Source: Thermoanaerobacterales bacterium (lineage in GTDB: Bacteria > Actinomycetota > Acidimicrobiia > Acidimicrobiales > JACDCH01). Taken from it: a stretch of DNA of 25,076 nt. Location: NCBI GenBank assembly GCA_017577565.1, contig PKRH01000041.1, positions 1 to 25,076 of the forward strand, in the 5' to 3' direction. A model generated the notes under the pieces. The model saw nothing but the letters and a program-made list of their open reading frames with translations, did not search any database and was not told the DNA's origin. The position numbers were made by a program, and so were the translations under genes. The first letter of the stretch is position 1, and every line of letters starts with the position of its first letter. This document shows positions 23,943 to 25,076 of the stretch, piece by piece.

Positions 23943-24964
23943 ACCTCCGGTGCGCCCGCCAGCCCGTGGGCCGCCAGCAGCTCGTGCGCCGCCGTCGTGG
24001 GGGAGAGGCGCCCGGCCCGCACGGCGGCCTCCACCTCCTCCAGGCGGGCGGCCACCTTCTCGTCCCGCCGGAAGGCGTCGAGCAGGTGCTCGCGCATCTC
24101 CGACCACATCCAGGCCACCGCCTGCTCGGCCCGCAGCGCGTCGAGCAGGCCCTCGGCCCGCAGGTGCTCCTCGAACCGGCGGATCGCCTGCCACACCTCG
24201 TCGACGCCGGTGCCCTCGAGCGCGGAGGCCAGCAGCACGGGCACGGTCCAGCCGGGGTAGCGGGGCCGGAGCATGTGGACGGCGTGGCGGTGGTCGGCGG
24301 CGGTCCGGCGGGCGGCGGGGAGGAGGTCGCCGTCGGCCTTGTTGACGACGATGACGTCGGCCAGCTCCATGATCCCCCGCTTGATGCCCTGCAGCTCGTC
24401 GCCGCCGGCGGGCGCCGCCAGCAGCACGAAGCAGTCCACCATCTCGGCGACCGCGGTCTCGGACTGCCCGACCCCGACCGTCTCGACGACGACCACGTCG
24501 AAGCCGGCCGCCTCGCACAGCAGCGCCGCCTCGCGGGTGCGCCGGGCGACGCCGCCGAGCGTGCCCCCGGACGGGGACGGCCGGACGAAGGCCGCCGGGT
24601 CGCGGGCCAGGCGGGCCATGCGGGTCTTGTCGCCCATGATCGACCCGCCGCTGCGGCGGCTCGACGGGTCGACCGCCAGCACGGCCACCCGGTGGCCGGC
24701 CGCGGTCAGGCGCGAGCCCAGCTCGTCGATGAAGGTCGACTTGCCGGCGCCCGGGGTGCCGCTGATGCCCACCCGCACGGCCCGGCCGGTGGCGGGCAGG
24801 ACGGCGTCGAGCAGCTCGGCGGCCCGGGCCCGCTGGTCGGGGCGGGTCGACTCCACGAGGGTGATCGAGCGCGCCAGCGCCCGGCGGTCGCCGTCGACGA
24901 TGCGCTGCGCGAGGTCGGCCGCCTCGGCGGTCACGGGGCAGGACGGGCCCGGCGGGGCGCCCAC
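23939..24964 (-). CDS. meaB: MeaB/ArgK-type G3E GTPase, methylmalonyl-CoA mutase chaperone
   Basis: MeaB-type GTPases protect and load B12 onto acyl-CoA mutases such as methylmalonyl-CoA mutase in propionate metabolism. In the 341-residue form the signatures are all present: ITLVEST (34-40), Walker A GTPGAGKST (69-77), VDPSSRRSGGSIMGDKTRM (98-116), RPSPSGGTLGG (128-138), VETVGVGQSE (160-169) and NKAD (208-211). The C-terminal helical dimerisation arm follows, and the length is normal. The start is uncertain: GTG 24964 gives the longest product, but GTG 24934 (residue 11) overlaps the stop of a short upstream frame (GTGA) and gives a normal N-terminus. No mutase gene is visible in the window. 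It is unrelated to glycan synthesis and marks the edge of that region. Confidence 0.93.
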   Translation of the reverse strand: MGAPPGPSCPVTAEAADLAQRIVDGDRRALARSITLVESTRPDQRARAAELLDAVLPATGRAVRVGISGTPGAGKSTFIDELGSRLTAAGHRVAVLAVDPSSRRSGGSIMGDKTRMARLARDPAAFVRPSPSGGTLGGVARRTREAALLCEAAGFDVVVVETVGVGQSETAVAEMVDCFVLLAAPAGGDELQGIKRGIMELADVIVVNKADGDLLPAARRTAADHRHAVHMLRPRYPGWTVPVLLASALEGTGVDEVWQAIRRFEEHLRAEGLLDALRAEQAVAWMWSEMREHLLDAFRRDEKVAARLEEVEAAVRAGRLSPTTAAHELLAAHGLAGAPEV

Positions 24965-24975
24965 GACGGTCTCAT
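24931..24975 (-). CDS. 14-codon leader ORF before/overlapping meaB
   Basis: An ATG at 24975 lies 8 bases after a TAGACT hexamer, at the expected transcription start. It opens a 14-codon frame whose TGA (24933-24931) overlaps the GTG at 24934, a candidate meaB start. The peptide is rich in Arg, Pro and Ala. It may be a leader that couples translation to meaB, or simply an accident. Confidence 0.25.
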   Translation of the reverse strand: MRPSWAPRRARPAP

Positions 24976-24983
24976 GGCGCCCG

Positions 24984-24989
24984 AGTCTA
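24984..24989 (-). promoter_or_regulatory. -10 hexamer TAGACT upstream of meaB
   Basis: On the minus strand TAGACT ends 8 bases before an ATG at 24975 and 19 bases before GTG 24964. It matches the TAnnnT pattern seen before other genes in this window. The gap to the putative next minus gene (stop at 25019) is only about 55 bases to the meaB start. Confidence 0.45.
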
Positions 24990-25018
24990 CGGGGCCGCGC
25001 CGTGCGGCCCCGGGGCCG

Positions 25019-25076
25019 TCAGGGCCGGGCGGCGGCCGGCTCCCGGTCGGGGTCGGCGGGCTCGGCGGGCGCCGGC
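25019..25076 (-). CDS. possible C-terminal tail of a further minus-strand gene (partial)
   Basis: On the minus strand a frame open from the window edge ends at TGA 25021-25019. It encodes a run of Pro, Ala, Glu, Asp and Arg (PAPAEPADPDREPAAARP), like the disordered tail of a high-GC protein. Only 18 residues are visible, so identity cannot be told and coding status is uncertain. Confidence 0.4.
   Translation of the reverse strand, partial: PAPAEPADPDREPAAARP

Overview
The window is very GC-rich with GTG starts, 4-bp GTGA gene overlaps and AT-richer TAnnnT hexamers a few bases before start codons. This suggests a high-GC actinobacterium. An Acidimicrobiia-type lineage is my guess from gene content, not something the sequence proves. 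I see no tRNA, rRNA, CRISPR array, transposase or phage gene.

Layout. 1-4400 is a mixed left flank: an unrecognised protein (minus), a Sir2 deacylase, a MATE/Wzx-like multi-pass flippase candidate and a rhodanese-MoeB/ThiF fusion. 4394-22976 is a large envelope-glycan region: two end-to-end methyltransferases; an UPF0104-type membrane protein; a GT4 glycosyltransferase overlapping a polysaccharide pyruvyl transferase; two large GT-C-like membrane proteins; a GtrB/DPM-like polyprenyl-phosphate GT2; an ABC-2 permease and a Wzt-type ATPase with C-terminal domain; a tandem-domain GT2 and a methyltransferase with a C-terminal coiled coil (minus operon); then, divergently, a GT2 and a GT-B enzyme that both carry an inserted beta-rich module, followed by another methyltransferase-like protein. 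22980-25076 is the right flank: a zinc-ribbon methyltransferase overlapping a MeaB-type G3E GTPase, and the possible tail of one more minus-strand gene.

How it may work together (inference). Cytosolic GT2/GT4/GT-B enzymes build a lipid-linked glycan, which the pyruvyl transferase and methyltransferases decorate. The Wzm/Wzt pair exports it, possibly after recognition of a modified chain end by the Wzt C-terminal domain. The coiled-coil methyltransferase is the natural candidate for the end-modifying enzyme. The GtrB-like protein could charge polyprenyl phosphate with a sugar used outside the membrane by the GT-C-like proteins.

Most interesting points: the shared, apparently circularly permuted module inside two unrelated glycosyltransferase folds in overlapping genes; the coiled-coil methyltransferase near a Wzt with C-terminal domain; a chain of stop/start overlaps with two mini-ORFs before the permease; and several leaderless-type promoters.
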